Positions 43,573-53,610 of a stretch of 64,000 nt of DNA are shown here, in pieces. The DNA comes from Butyrivibrio sp. VCD2006 (GTDB lineage: Bacteria > Bacillota > Clostridia > Lachnospirales > Lachnospiraceae): contig NZ_AUIX01000025.1 of assembly GCF_000423925.1 (NCBI RefSeq), positions 30,333 through 94,332 on the forward strand. The letters are read 5' to 3'. Both the position numbers and the translations under genes were made by a program. How positions within the stretch are numbered: the stretch's first letter is position 1; each line of letters begins with the position of its first letter. The notes under the pieces were generated by a model. It made no database searches. It had not been told where the DNA came from and worked only from the letters and a program-made list of their open reading frames with translations.

Positions 43573-46500
43573 ATGAGTAATATGAATAATGCACTCGAAA
43601 AGGATACAGAATCTCGCAATAAGATCATATCCGAGATAAACACTAACTTCTTTGTTGAAGCAGGAGCGGGTTCCGGTAAGACTACAATGCTCGTCAGCAG
43701 AATGGTTGCAATGGTCGAGGCAGGGATCGATATAAGTAAGATCTGTGCCATTACTTTCACCAAGGCAGCAGCCGGTGAGTTTTATGAAAGGTTCCAGAAG
43801 CTCCTTATAGAGAGGAGTAATCCCGACTATAAATGGGAGGATAAAGGTTACGCAGGGCAGTTACCTGAGCCCACTGAAGAAACAAGGAAGCTCTGCGAAA
43901 CTGCCTTGCAGAATATAGATTTATGTTTCATGGGTACGATTGATTCTTTCTGTAGCATGATTTTGTCTGAGCATCCTTCAGAAGCTGGGATTCCTTCTGA
44001 CTCGCAGATAGTATCGGATACAGATGTGGATACAATTTTTAAACAGGAGTATGTCAAAATCTGTGATGGAGAGTATGGAAAAGATCTGGCAGATGCAGCG
44101 AGAGCTTTCAGGGCAATGCATTATGGACCGGAAGCTGTATTTGTTCGCGGCATGTCACTATTTATGAATAACAGAAATGTTCATTTCAATTATGATGAAA
44201 TGAAGTCGCTGGATATAGATAAGGAGTTTTCACAGGAAAGAGAGAGTCTAATAGCAGCATTAAAATGTCTTATTGAGCATCCGGAATTAAAATATGATGC
44301 TGAAAAAGGCAGTGTCGAAGCATGGGAAAAGATAGGGGATATCTATAAGAAGATAAAAGGTCGTTGGAGTAACAATTTTACCGGGGCGATATCCGGAATG
44401 AAGCAGCTCAAAAAACTCCGAGTTCTTCCTGTGGGACTTGAAAAGTATGGAGCTTCGCTTGGGGGGATGCTGGAGCCTGGAGGGAAGCAGGGAAAGTGGC
44501 TTGACTTCGTAGTAACTAAAGAAGATGGATTGTTTACCCGACTGCAGAAGAGTCGTTATGATATTTCCATGTCTTTTCTTAATATGTGCATACCGATAAT
44601 TGAGGCAGCAATGCTTGAAAAGGGCAATCTTACCTTTTTTGATTATCTATATTATCTGAGAAATATGCTGAGAAAGGATGCAGGTAATGAGGGAAAGCTG
44701 ATTGACTATATATACAACAGGCATAGTTATTTCCTTATTGATGAATTTCAGGATACCAATCCCATGCAGGCTGAAGTGTTCTTTTATCTGGCTGCAGAAA
44801 AGCCTGTGGAAAATTGGAGGGATTGCGTTCCAAAGCCAGGATCGTTGTTTATTGTTGGTGATCCAAAACAGTCTATCTATCGTTTTAGAAGTGCGGATGT
44901 GGCTTCATTTCTAAATGTGAAGAAGCTGTTCGAAAAGAATAAGGGAACAATTGCATATCTGACGAGGAATTTCAGATCGACGCTTCCTGTGTGTGGATAT
45001 TTCAATCGAGTATTTGGCGAGATGCTTTCTGAGGAAACAGAGAACCAGAGTAAGTATGAAGAAATACCGCTGGCAGATGTGCCAAACGAGGACGTGTTCC
45101 AGGGTATTTATACATATAAGGCTTATACAGGAAAAGAACTTGGGGAATTTGCAAATGAAGCAGACCCAATTAAGATTGCTGATATTATAGAAAGGCTGGT
45201 AGGAAGAGAGGATTACAAACTAAAGAGTAGCAGTGACAAGGAGCCAAGACCTATAAAGTATAGTGATTTTATGGTCATAACTGCTAAGAAAGATAATCTG
45301 GCTCCAATAATGGCTGAACTTGATACCAGAGGAATCCCTGCAAAGGTTGAAGGTAATGTTCCGTTTGAAGAGAATGAGGCTCTCCAGGCAATGCATAGAC
45401 TTTATGCGGCTATTGCAGATCCTGGGGATAAGATTGCTCTTTATGGTGCCCTAAATGGAAAGATATTAGGATTAACCAAAGCCGAAATTACAGCATTTAA
45501 GGCAGAGGGCGGTTATATATCTACGGGAGAAATCGATAAGGACAGTTTCAGTGACGTTGCCAGAAAAGTGGCTGATAAATTATCCCAAATAGGAGAATTA
45601 CAGAAAGAGGCCACAAGACTGTCACCGGCGGCGCTTTTTGTAAGGATAATGGATGAGTTTAGAATATACAATAATGTGGAAGCTGAGAATATCGAAGTTA
45701 TCTATTACACGCTGGAACTTATTAGAAACGCTGAAAAGGCAGGATTAGTCATTACGCTTGAGGACGGCGCAAAATATCTGTCTAAAATTGCCTTGGGAGA
45801 ATCCGAAGAAGAAAGATGCCTTAGTTTAAATGAAAGACTTGACTGTGTTCACATGGCTAACCTTCATAAGGTAAAAGGTTTGGAGGCTCCTATTGTTATA
45901 TTGGCAGCAGCATCCTCGCGAGCTGGTAATGCTTCCATGCGGGTTGTTCATAAAGATACAGGAGCGGAAGGATACCTATTCGCTCTTGGAGGCGAAAAGA
46001 ATGAAGACGGAACCAGCTATTCGCTTTTTGAGACAAGTGACTTTAAGGATGAAAAAGATGCTGAGAAGGAAGCGCTTGCGGCAGAAACGCAACGTCTTAT
46101 ATATGTGGCTGCTACCAGAGCAAGAAATTCACTTATCATATGCAATAGTGTTGGTTTGAGAAGTGGCAAGGAAGTATCCAACTGTAAATGGAAGCCGATT
46201 ATTGAGGGAAGCACACCAGATATATTTGAGACGATCAATAAGGCATCTAAAAAGGAAAAAGAAAAGGTAGAGCAGGTTTCTGCTGATAAGCTTTATGATC
46301 AGGCACAGAGTGAATGCGCACTTAATGATAGAGATTCCGAGACTATGACTTATTCGGTGGAATCACCAAGTAAACTTGTCCTGAAATCAAAGCTGTCTGA
46401 TATTGATGCAGCTGATGTTAATAATATGGTGCCTTCAGATAATAGCGAGGGAGCAGGTGATAAGGTTAAGCAGTCTGTAAATGATAAAGTTCCTGCAGCA

Positions 46501-46980
46501 CTACTAGGAACGATGGCACATAAATTCATGGAAATGCTGGTCTCATCTAAAAATCAGATGGATGTGTCAGAGGCTATATCTGAGATCATTAAGGAATACA
46601 GAACTCATGAAAATGAGCGCTATGAAAAGACTATCGCGGATAGGCTTGGCAAAATGGCGGCAGATATCCAGAATGGTGGTTATGAGCAGACAAATGGTGC
46701 ACCGGAGGATATTCTTGGTACGCTTCTATCTGCTGATGAGGTTTATTGTGAGGTTCCGTTCTGTTACAAGGATGATACTGATGGGACGACCATCTGGAAC
46801 GGTGTCATCGATGCACTCTATTGTAAGGATGGAAACTGGCATATTGTAGATTACAAGACCAATGCAGATGGTAATGAGCTGGATGAGAAGTACAGCGCTC
46901 AGCTGAATGCTTATGTAAAGGCGTTTAAGGAGATTACTGGTGAGGATGCTGATGCGTTGACGTATCATTTGGGCGTGTAA
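43573..46980 (+). CDS. addA: AddA-like UvrD helicase-nuclease
   Basis: An 1135-residue protein. SF1A helicase motifs: AGAGSGKTT (about residue 31), LIDEFQDTNPMQ (Walker B), VGDPKQSIYRFR, LTRNFRS, NLHKVKGLEAP and VAATRARN. The C-terminus is a RecB/AddA-type nuclease: LLGTMAHKF, then WNGVIDALY, then IVDYKTN, then YSAQLNAYV. It translocates along DNA and degrades the 3' strand in AddAB complexes. Directly downstream of the AddB-like gene, and in the region controlled by XRE/ImmA. It is followed by a strong terminator. Confidence 0.9.
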   Translation: MSNMNNALEKDTESRNKIISEINTNFFVEAGAGSGKTTMLVSRMVAMVEAGIDISKICAITFTKAAAGEFYERFQKLLIERSNPDYKWEDKGYAGQLPEPTEETRKLCETALQNIDLCFMGTIDSFCSMILSEHPSEAGIPSDSQIVSDTDVDTIFKQEYVKICDGEYGKDLADAARAFRAMHYGPEAVFVRGMSLFMNNRNVHFNYDEMKSLDIDKEFSQERESLIAALKCLIEHPELKYDAEKGSVEAWEKIGDIYKKIKGRWSNNFTGAISGMKQLKKLRVLPVGLEKYGASLGGMLEPGGKQGKWLDFVVTKEDGLFTRLQKSRYDISMSFLNMCIPIIEAAMLEKGNLTFFDYLYYLRNMLRKDAGNEGKLIDYIYNRHSYFLIDEFQDTNPMQAEVFFYLAAEKPVENWRDCVPKPGSLFIVGDPKQSIYRFRSADVASFLNVKKLFEKNKGTIAYLTRNFRSTLPVCGYFNRVFGEMLSEETENQSKYEEIPLADVPNEDVFQGIYTYKAYTGKELGEFANEADPIKIADIIERLVGREDYKLKSSSDKEPRPIKYSDFMVITAKKDNLAPIMAELDTRGIPAKVEGNVPFEENEALQAMHRLYAAIADPGDKIALYGALNGKILGLTKAEITAFKAEGGYISTGEIDKDSFSDVARKVADKLSQIGELQKEATRLSPAALFVRIMDEFRIYNNVEAENIEVIYYTLELIRNAEKAGLVITLEDGAKYLSKIALGESEEERCLSLNERLDCVHMANLHKVKGLEAPIVILAAASSRAGNASMRVVHKDTGAEGYLFALGGEKNEDGTSYSLFETSDFKDEKDAEKEALAAETQRLIYVAATRARNSLIICNSVGLRSGKEVSNCKWKPIIEGSTPDIFETINKASKKEKEKVEQVSADKLYDQAQSECALNDRDSETMTYSVESPSKLVLKSKLSDIDAADVNNMVPSDNSEGAGDKVKQSVNDKVPAALLGTMAHKFMEMLVSSKNQMDVSEAISEIIKEYRTHENERYEKTIADRLGKMAADIQNGGYEQTNGAPEDILGTLLSADEVYCEVPFCYKDDTDGTTIWNGVIDALYCKDGNWHIVDYKTNADGNELDEKYSAQLNAYVKAFKEITGEDADALTYHLGV

Positions 46981-47003
46981 AAATAGCATAAGATTTATTT
47001 TAG

Positions 47004-47035
47004 AGGCGGTGTGCATTATTTTGCACATCGCCTTT
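47004..47035 (+). terminator. intrinsic terminator of the AddB/AddA genes
   Basis: AGGCGGTGTGCA pairs with TGCACATCGCCT around a six-base loop and is followed by TTT. Confidence 0.75.
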
Positions 47036-47197
47036 GCTAAAGTTGTGATATATGGCTGATTTTATGAAGATATTAGTTTCTAAAACTATTATTAAATAGA
47101 TTCGGATTACAACAAATAGAGATTCATAAGTTATAAAATATAATACATGGAATAATAAAATTTTAATTAGACATTGAAAGGGATGTGGATTTTAGCA

Positions 47198-48202
47198 ATG
47201 GAAAAACTGAGCCGAGAGGACTTAGAAGAAAACATAGCAATAATAAAGATAAATAAATCATTCTACGATGGAATGCCGGATCTTAATCTGTATGATGTCA
47301 CACGCGGTTGCTGGAAAAGAAAACTTGAGAGTGTAAGTAAGGCTGAGTATGTATTGTCAGTGGCATTGGGTGAGGTTAAGGAAGTATATAAAGTCATTAA
47401 ATGGGTACCTGCTTCTGAATTAAACAGAGAGACTATACCTTACGATGAGGAGAGGTATAAGAACAGAATTGGATTCCATGGAAAGATAGCAGATGCAGCA
47501 ATTCGTGATAAATATATAGGCAAATCTGTCGCCGATTTATTCAAGTTTGGTGAGGCGGATCCAGTAAAAGTTTTTCTGAAAGAGGCAGCAGTTGTTTCAT
47601 TGCCGGATGACATCAATACTGCTGTGAAACCCGTAATGGTTATACAAACAGAGGAAAAGCCTCTTGTAGTTTGTCCACGCTGTGAAGAAACGTTTCTCAT
47701 GGCCAAGAGATGCCCTGAGTGTGGACAGTTAATGTTGTATAAAGAAAAGTGGAATAAGCCAAAGCTCGCGAATCTTGAGGAGTGGGAGATGGCGGCTAAT
47801 CTTATCGGTGCTACATCACGAGAAGCTGCTGACTTTGTGAGAAAAGTATGCAAGAATGAGGGTTTTTCATATCATATCGGAGCAGTGGATTTATCGATTG
47901 ATATAGTAGATTCTGCTAATAAAATGCTAATGAAAACGTTCATGCTATTTGGCAATGGAGATGGTTTTGCCTTTCAACCATCATCCATTGAACAATATGC
48001 AGAAAAGAATGGATTAAATAAGGATGGCATATCAGCCTTTTTGGAAGATATGAAACCGTTCTTAAGGCCTAATCAAAAGAATCAACCGTATGAGCGGTAT
48101 AACGGCTATTACTATATCAACTATGAAAAGATAATAACTAATGGCAATGATATGGAACAGATTCTTATTAGACTTAGGGATGCCTTAACTGAGGTCAAGT
48201 GA
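47198..48202 (+). CDS. PUA/EVE-like plus zinc-ribbon protein of the McrBC operon
   Basis: A 334-residue protein. The N-terminal 115 residues (IIKINKSFYDG, VTRGCWKR, KAEYVLSVALGEVKEVYKVIKWVPA, HGKIADAAIRDKYIGKSV) resemble a domain common in restriction-linked proteins that I take to be PUA/EVE-like, possibly reading modified bases; this is inference. A zinc ribbon (CPRCEETFLMAKRCPECGQL) follows at about 165-184, and a C-terminal region with no known fold ends it. The next gene carries the same type of ribbon at its end. ATG at 47198 follows AAAGGGATG at 12 bases. Confidence 0.6.
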   Translation: MEKLSREDLEENIAIIKINKSFYDGMPDLNLYDVTRGCWKRKLESVSKAEYVLSVALGEVKEVYKVIKWVPASELNRETIPYDEERYKNRIGFHGKIADAAIRDKYIGKSVADLFKFGEADPVKVFLKEAAVVSLPDDINTAVKPVMVIQTEEKPLVVCPRCEETFLMAKRCPECGQLMLYKEKWNKPKLANLEEWEMAANLIGATSREAADFVRKVCKNEGFSYHIGAVDLSIDIVDSANKMLMKTFMLFGNGDGFAFQPSSIEQYAEKNGLNKDGISAFLEDMKPFLRPNQKNQPYERYNGYYYINYEKIITNGNDMEQILIRLRDALTEVK

Positions 48203-48245
48203 CACGGATAATAGTGATGATTAAAACAGGAAAGGATGTACTATT

Positions 48246-48740
48246 ATGGATTTACAGAATGACGAACTTGCTACAAGAATACTTGAAGTTGCAAAGAAAT
48301 TTGATGAAACTGCGCATTCAAAACCATGGAAAAATCCTAAAAAGCAGAGAGCTGTAGCAGATCTTCACTATGGAGAAAAGTCGCCAGGTAAGGCGTACAG
48401 ATCTGAGATTAGGTGCGCCAAGAAGAATATTTACTGGTATATAGGAGTGCATACATCCCTGTACAGAAAATATAGAACATTAATCGAAAAGTATGAGGAC
48501 AAAGAGTGGTATGAAAAGTGGGGAGAAGAAGAAACAAGAATGGTCTTTGATGAGGAGGAGAAATTCTTTGAGTTTTCGGATGCATGCTTCGGGAAAACTG
48601 TAGATAATAGCGATATTAATACGCCATTACCGCCAAAAGGGATGTCAGCTGACGGATTTGTTGTAATATGTCCAAGATGTGAAACTAAATTCAAAAGAGC
48701 TGATAGATGCCCGGATTGTGGGCAGTTAATTAAGTATTAG
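48246..48740 (+). CDS. small zinc-ribbon protein of the McrBC operon
   Basis: A 164-residue protein. A basic, unassigned N-terminal part (with IYWYIGVHTSLYRKY) is followed by a zinc ribbon at the very end (CPRCETKFKRADRCPDCGQL), almost identical to the ribbon in the preceding gene. It lies 43 bases after that gene and 15 before mcrB. It probably binds DNA or holds the restriction complex together. Confidence 0.6.
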   Translation: MDLQNDELATRILEVAKKFDETAHSKPWKNPKKQRAVADLHYGEKSPGKAYRSEIRCAKKNIYWYIGVHTSLYRKYRTLIEKYEDKEWYEKWGEEETRMVFDEEEKFFEFSDACFGKTVDNSDINTPLPPKGMSADGFVVICPRCETKFKRADRCPDCGQLIKY

Positions 48741-48755
48741 GAGGGATAATCCTAC

Positions 48756-51050
48756 ATGAATAAAGATCAGATACTTGAGGAATTGAAACAGAGCAAAGAA
48801 ATGATTCCGGATGAGCATGATGGCAGCTACGAGCTGATGAGAGAAATTGTATCATCATATGCCAAAATGGATTCTTTGGATGATTGCGGAGTCACAGATT
48901 TAAATGCAGTTTATGCCATGGCCATTGGAACATGGAAAATGAATGTTGAAAAAAAGAAGGAATATGTTGAAAAAAGCAGTCTGCCCGATGATGAGATAAG
49001 TCGATTGGCGGCTGTCTTGGATAAAGTCTGGGATAATGCCTGCCAAAGGAAGTATGAAAATCGTGAGAACGAAAATAAACCATCGGTTGGAATGTTTGGA
49101 ACAGGCTTTTATTCATTTGCGAGGGATGTTAGCGATGAGGATGCGCAGGCTTTTATAGAAATGCTTGTGAATATATTAGATGTTAAAGATGATGATGAGA
49201 TGTTTGACATTGCAGCGACGGTGTTAGATAAACCGTTTAAAGGTATGCAGGCAGCGTCTGCTTCGGTTATGCTTCACTGTCTGAAGCCAATGACATTTCC
49301 AATAATAAACAGCAATGCTGGACATGGAACTATATATAGCGCATTGGGAATTGAACTGGATAAGCCCAAAGAGAATACGACATATATAAGTAATTGCAGA
49401 AAGATTAAAGAGTTTAGGGACAGTAATCTTCCGTTTAAGAATTATAGGATACTTGACAGAAAAGCCTGGGAAATAGAGGGTGACGAGGAAATATCGGAGA
49501 AAGAAGAACAGATGGGCAATAAGAAGTTTGAGCATAACATAATTCTATATGGACCGCCTGGAACAGGTAAGACATACAATACTATGGCTTATGCGGTAGC
49601 AATTATTGAAGGAAAATCGCTTGATGAAGTCAAGGATGAGGCAGACAAGGATTATTCTGCAGTAAAGACGAGGTATGAAGAATATAAGAAGGCGGATCAG
49701 ATTGCATTTACAACTTTCCATCAATCATATGGTTATGAAGAGTTTATTGAGGGTATAAAACCAAACGTTACGGATGAAGAGGGTGATAATGCGATTGAGT
49801 TTGTTAAAGAGCCTGGTATATTTAAAGCTTTTTGTGAGAAGGCATTAATGCCTAGCATTGAAGAAGAGGAAGATTATGGCTTGAATAAGTCGCCAGCTGT
49901 CTGGAAGGTATCTCTTGGCCATACATATGATAATCCTACAAGAACAGAATGTATGGAGAATGATCATATAAGAATTGGCTGGGATGACTATGGGGAAGAG
50001 CTCCCGGAAAGAGACGATAATTATAGTGGTAAAGCTGTGCTTAACTCCTTTTACAATAAAATGCGTATTGGAGATATTGTCTTATCATGCTATACAGCAT
50101 CAACCATAGATGCAATTGGTGTAATTACTGGCGAATGTGAGTGGCATCCAGAATATGATGTACACAAAAGATTACGAAAGGTGAGATGGCTTGTTAAGGG
50201 ATTAAATGAAGACATTGTTGATCTTAATAATGGGACAACTATGACGTTGTCTACGGTTTATAAAATGAAGATACCCGCAAGTTCTGTTCTTGAGCTGGTG
50301 AATAAAAATAGCAATACAGTTGCTGAAGGGGTGGACGAGAAGTCTCATAAGAAAAAGTTTGTATTCATAATTGATGAAATAAACAGGGGGAATATTTCAA
50401 AAATATTTGGAGAGTTGATAACTCTGATTGAGACTACAAAAAGAAAAGGAGCTGAGGAAGAGGCATCAGCTATTTTGCCTTATACTCAGGAAAAATTTAG
50501 TGTTCCAGAAAATGTATATATTTTAGGAACCATGAATACTGCTGACAGATCGATAGCTCTTATGGATACGGCGCTTCGTAGGAGATTTGCATTTGAAGAA
50601 ATGATGCCAGAGCCGAACGTTCTTAGGAAAATTAGTGCGAATATAGTCAGCGAAGGTGATGAGACCCTAGATGTTGCAAAAATGCTTGAAATCATTAATC
50701 GACGTATAGAGTACTTATATGACAGAGAACACACTATAGGACATGCTTTTTTTACATGTCTTAAAGATGAACCGACTATAGATAAGCTGGCATCTGTTTT
50801 TGAAAAATCAGTCATTCCGTTGCTTCAGGAGTACTTCTATGAAGATTACGGAAAAATTCAATTAGTACTTGGAGATAATGGGAAAACAGGCGAAAACAAA
50901 CAGTTCCAATTTATTAGGGACGATAAGATTAACGTCACAGATGTTTTTAGCGGGAACCCTGAAGTGGATATTCCTGAAAATAAATATTCGATTCAAAAGA
51001 GTGCGTTTAGAAGAATTGAGAGTTATAAGCTTATCGGAAAAGGACTTTAA
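48756..51050 (+). CDS. mcrB: McrB-type GTPase/AAA+ with inserted EVE-like domain
   Basis: A 764-residue protein. The N-terminal 240 residues are a helical region of unknown fold. The McrB AAA+ core follows: GPPGTGKT (about 266-273), FTTFHQSYGYEEFIEG, Walker B FIIDEINRGNISKIFGEL (about 538), and the MNTADRSIALMDTALRRRF signature (about 591-609). An insertion at about residues 378-485 (VWKVSLGHTYD, RIGDIVLSCY, IDAIGVITGE, RKVRWLVKG) looks like an EVE/PUA modified-base reader placed inside the ATPase, not at the N-terminus as usual. It would translocate on DNA and activate McrC. Confidence 0.9.
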   Translation: MNKDQILEELKQSKEMIPDEHDGSYELMREIVSSYAKMDSLDDCGVTDLNAVYAMAIGTWKMNVEKKKEYVEKSSLPDDEISRLAAVLDKVWDNACQRKYENRENENKPSVGMFGTGFYSFARDVSDEDAQAFIEMLVNILDVKDDDEMFDIAATVLDKPFKGMQAASASVMLHCLKPMTFPIINSNAGHGTIYSALGIELDKPKENTTYISNCRKIKEFRDSNLPFKNYRILDRKAWEIEGDEEISEKEEQMGNKKFEHNIILYGPPGTGKTYNTMAYAVAIIEGKSLDEVKDEADKDYSAVKTRYEEYKKADQIAFTTFHQSYGYEEFIEGIKPNVTDEEGDNAIEFVKEPGIFKAFCEKALMPSIEEEEDYGLNKSPAVWKVSLGHTYDNPTRTECMENDHIRIGWDDYGEELPERDDNYSGKAVLNSFYNKMRIGDIVLSCYTASTIDAIGVITGECEWHPEYDVHKRLRKVRWLVKGLNEDIVDLNNGTTMTLSTVYKMKIPASSVLELVNKNSNTVAEGVDEKSHKKKFVFIIDEINRGNISKIFGELITLIETTKRKGAEEEASAILPYTQEKFSVPENVYILGTMNTADRSIALMDTALRRRFAFEEMMPEPNVLRKISANIVSEGDETLDVAKMLEIINRRIEYLYDREHTIGHAFFTCLKDEPTIDKLASVFEKSVIPLLQEYFYEDYGKIQLVLGDNGKTGENKQFQFIRDDKINVTDVFSGNPEVDIPENKYSIQKSAFRRIESYKLIGKGL

Positions 51051-51055
51051 TACCT

Positions 51056-52393
51056 ATGGTAAATGTATTGTCGGTCAGGGAATTTGATACTATTACCAGT
51101 AATGAAGAATATATGAATAGCCCCTACTATAAATTTCTGGATGAGAAACATTTTTCAGAATTGAAGCTTTTTATCGAGGAGTATTCTTCCGAGAATGAGG
51201 GTGCTGATATTCTCGAGTTCATGAAGCCTGGATTTAAGCGTGGTGTGGGTAGTACCATAACCTTTAATAGTTATGTGGGAATTATAGAACTTCCAAGTGG
51301 CTTTCAGATTGAAATTCTCCCAAAAGTCAATCTGGATGGTGAAGATGAGTGCCTTGCCAGGACAAAACGGATATTTCTTGATATGCTTTGTTGTTTGAGG
51401 GAGTTTGATGGAAAGTCATTTAATACGGCATCCTTAAATGCTGACAGGATGAATTTATATGAGATTTTTATCAATATGTATCTTCAGGAGGCAAGAAATC
51501 TTGTAAAGCATGGGATAAAGTCTGCTTATATTTCCAATGAAGATAATCTCAGATTTTTTAAAGGGAAGCTGCAGGTGGGTGAGCATATAAAGGCTAATAT
51601 TGCTCATAAAGAGCGCTTTTATATGCAATATGATGAATATCAGGTTAATAGAGCAGAAAATAGGCTGGTTAAGACAACATTACTAAAACTTCAAAAACTG
51701 TCAAAGAGCATGGAAAATGCAAGGGAGATCAGACAGCTGCTTATATCTTTCGAATTGGTAGATGTATCAACAAATATTGATAAGGATTTCGCTAGTGTAT
51801 CAATAGGCAGGGATACTAAAGACTATGAGAAGCTTATTCAGTGGTCGGAGATCTTTCTTAGGAATAAGAGTTTTACTACCTTTTCTGGGAAGAAGTCAGG
51901 GAACGCGCTACTATTTGCCATGGAGCAAGTGTTTGAATCTTTTGTTGCTAAGTGGGTCAAAAGAATATTCTCTGAAAAATCTGACAGTGCATATAGAATC
52001 AGTGCGCAAGATCGTGGATATTATCTTTTTGATTGCCCAAGGAAATTTAGGCTTCGACCAGATATAGTTGTCAGAAGACCGGGAACAGCCTCCGTAATAA
52101 TGGACACGAAGTGGAAACGGCTTAAGCCAGATGCAGGCATAAATTATGGAATCTCCCAGGCAGATATGTATCAAATGTATGCATATTCCAAAAAATATCA
52201 TACTTCAGATATATGGTTGTTATATCCGCTTAACGAGGATGTAAAAGAGCTTGGAGATATTAGTTTTGTTGCAGAACAAGATGAGGATATCAAGGTTAAC
52301 GTAAGGATCTTTTTTATTGATCTTTCTGATTACAAAAATAGTATTACGGAGCTTTATGATGCTATGGAAGAAACGGTTATGGAGAATATTTGA
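51056..52393 (+). CDS. mcrC: McrC nuclease subunit
   Basis: A 445-residue McrC protein. The N-terminal part holds the McrB-binding domain (FNSYVGIIELPSGFQIEILPKV); the C-terminal part is a PD-(D/E)XK nuclease with LRPDIVVRR, VIMDTKWKRL and QADMYQMYAYSK, which matches the McrC active site (D...DxK). With McrB it forms a type IV, modification-dependent restriction enzyme that cuts DNA bearing modified cytosine or similar marks. It starts five bases after mcrB. Length is normal. Confidence 0.9.
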   Translation: MVNVLSVREFDTITSNEEYMNSPYYKFLDEKHFSELKLFIEEYSSENEGADILEFMKPGFKRGVGSTITFNSYVGIIELPSGFQIEILPKVNLDGEDECLARTKRIFLDMLCCLREFDGKSFNTASLNADRMNLYEIFINMYLQEARNLVKHGIKSAYISNEDNLRFFKGKLQVGEHIKANIAHKERFYMQYDEYQVNRAENRLVKTTLLKLQKLSKSMENAREIRQLLISFELVDVSTNIDKDFASVSIGRDTKDYEKLIQWSEIFLRNKSFTTFSGKKSGNALLFAMEQVFESFVAKWVKRIFSEKSDSAYRISAQDRGYYLFDCPRKFRLRPDIVVRRPGTASVIMDTKWKRLKPDAGINYGISQADMYQMYAYSKKYHTSDIWLLYPLNEDVKELGDISFVAEQDEDIKVNVRIFFIDLSDYKNSITELYDAMEETVMENI

Positions 52394-52408
52394 TTAAGAG
52401 GAACGTAT

Positions 52409-53395
52409 ATGTACGCTACTGGAAATAAGAAAATGCTTAACATGTTAATCCTAGAAATTCTAAGGATTTATACCGATGAGAACCATTCTCTTACACAGCA
52501 GGAAATCATAAAACTTTTGGATAAGAATTATGGAATGCCCTGCGACAGAAGATCTGTAAAAGCTAATGTATTATCCCTAAAAGAGATGGGATACGATATT
52601 GATATGGAAGACGGGTATCGCTTGATTTCAAGGGAGTTCGATGATTCTGAGTTGCGCATCCTTATTGACAGCGTATTGTTTTCAAAATCCATTTCAACCA
52701 AGCAGGCCAAGGACTTGATTGCAAAGATCCAGGGTATGGCAAGCAGCTTTTTTAATGCAAAGGTTTCACATGTCAGTAATCTTCCGGAGCTGCATCGTAC
52801 AATAAATAAGCAGGCTATGTATGGCTTGGATACACTTAACGATGCTATAGCAGCAAAGCACCAGGTAAGCTTTATGTATAACGATGTAGGAACGGACTTT
52901 AAGTTGCATCCGCGCTGGAATAAGCATTACATAGTTAATCCATATCAGATCGTTGCTTGCAATGGTAGATTTTATCTTATCTGCAACTGTGATAAATATG
53001 ATAATGTGGCTCATTTCAGAATTGATAAGATGACTGATGTGGAGGAGCTGGATACCAAGGCTAAACCCATGAAGCAAGTAGAGGGGTTGGAGCATGGTCT
53101 GAATCTTCCAAAGCATATGGCTGAGCATATTTATATGTTTAGTGGTCCGACTGTAAATGTGAAAATGGAGACTACAAGGAAAGCGTTCTCAGATATAACT
53201 GACTGGTTTGGAACAGATATAAAGGTTGTGGAGGAGAATGATGAAAAACTTGTTCTCAAGGTTAACTGCAACGAAAATGCGATGAGATATTGGGCTTTGC
53301 AGTATGGACCGAGTGTTGAGATTTTGGAACCGGAATCCTTGAGAAATCAGATTATTGCTGACATTAAGGGGATGGCGAAAAAATATTGCGATTAA
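52409..53395 (+). CDS. WYL-domain transcriptional regulator
   Basis: A 328-residue regulator with an N-terminal winged helix (LTQQEIIKLLDKNYG then DRRSVKANVLSLKEMGYDI, residues 30-66) and a WYL domain (AAKHQVSFMYND, YIVNPYQIVACNGRFYLIC, HFRIDKM, about 145-210), then a WCX region ending PSVEILEPESL. It is the last gene of the McrBC operon and probably controls it. It is not closely similar to the WYL pair at 1.7-3.9 kb. Confidence 0.85.
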   Translation: MYATGNKKMLNMLILEILRIYTDENHSLTQQEIIKLLDKNYGMPCDRRSVKANVLSLKEMGYDIDMEDGYRLISREFDDSELRILIDSVLFSKSISTKQAKDLIAKIQGMASSFFNAKVSHVSNLPELHRTINKQAMYGLDTLNDAIAAKHQVSFMYNDVGTDFKLHPRWNKHYIVNPYQIVACNGRFYLICNCDKYDNVAHFRIDKMTDVEELDTKAKPMKQVEGLEHGLNLPKHMAEHIYMFSGPTVNVKMETTRKAFSDITDWFGTDIKVVEENDEKLVLKVNCNENAMRYWALQYGPSVEILEPESLRNQIIADIKGMAKKYCD

Positions 53396-53430
53396 TCATA
53401 TTTGTGTGCCCTTATGTTGGTGAGCTTTTC

Positions 53431-53497
53431 TGTGTACATAAAAATGAACATCGCTTCTGGTATTGTAAAGATATCAGAGAGCGATGTTTTTTATTTG
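53431..53497 (+). repeat. terminator element, copy 1
   Basis: TGTGTACATAAAAATGAACATCGCTTCTG ends the left arm in AACATCGCT; the right arm is AGCGATGTT followed by TTTTTATTTG. Copy 2 lies at 58321-58384 with the same flanks. Both can work as intrinsic terminators. Confidence 0.7.
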
Positions 53498-53610
53498 TTT
53501 TTCTGATTGCATAGTGCTGGGGGAATTATCGTACAGTTAAAAGAGTAATATGGTATCAGGATAAAATAGTACATGATTTATGGCAATGATTCATATATAA
53601 GGAGGAAAAA

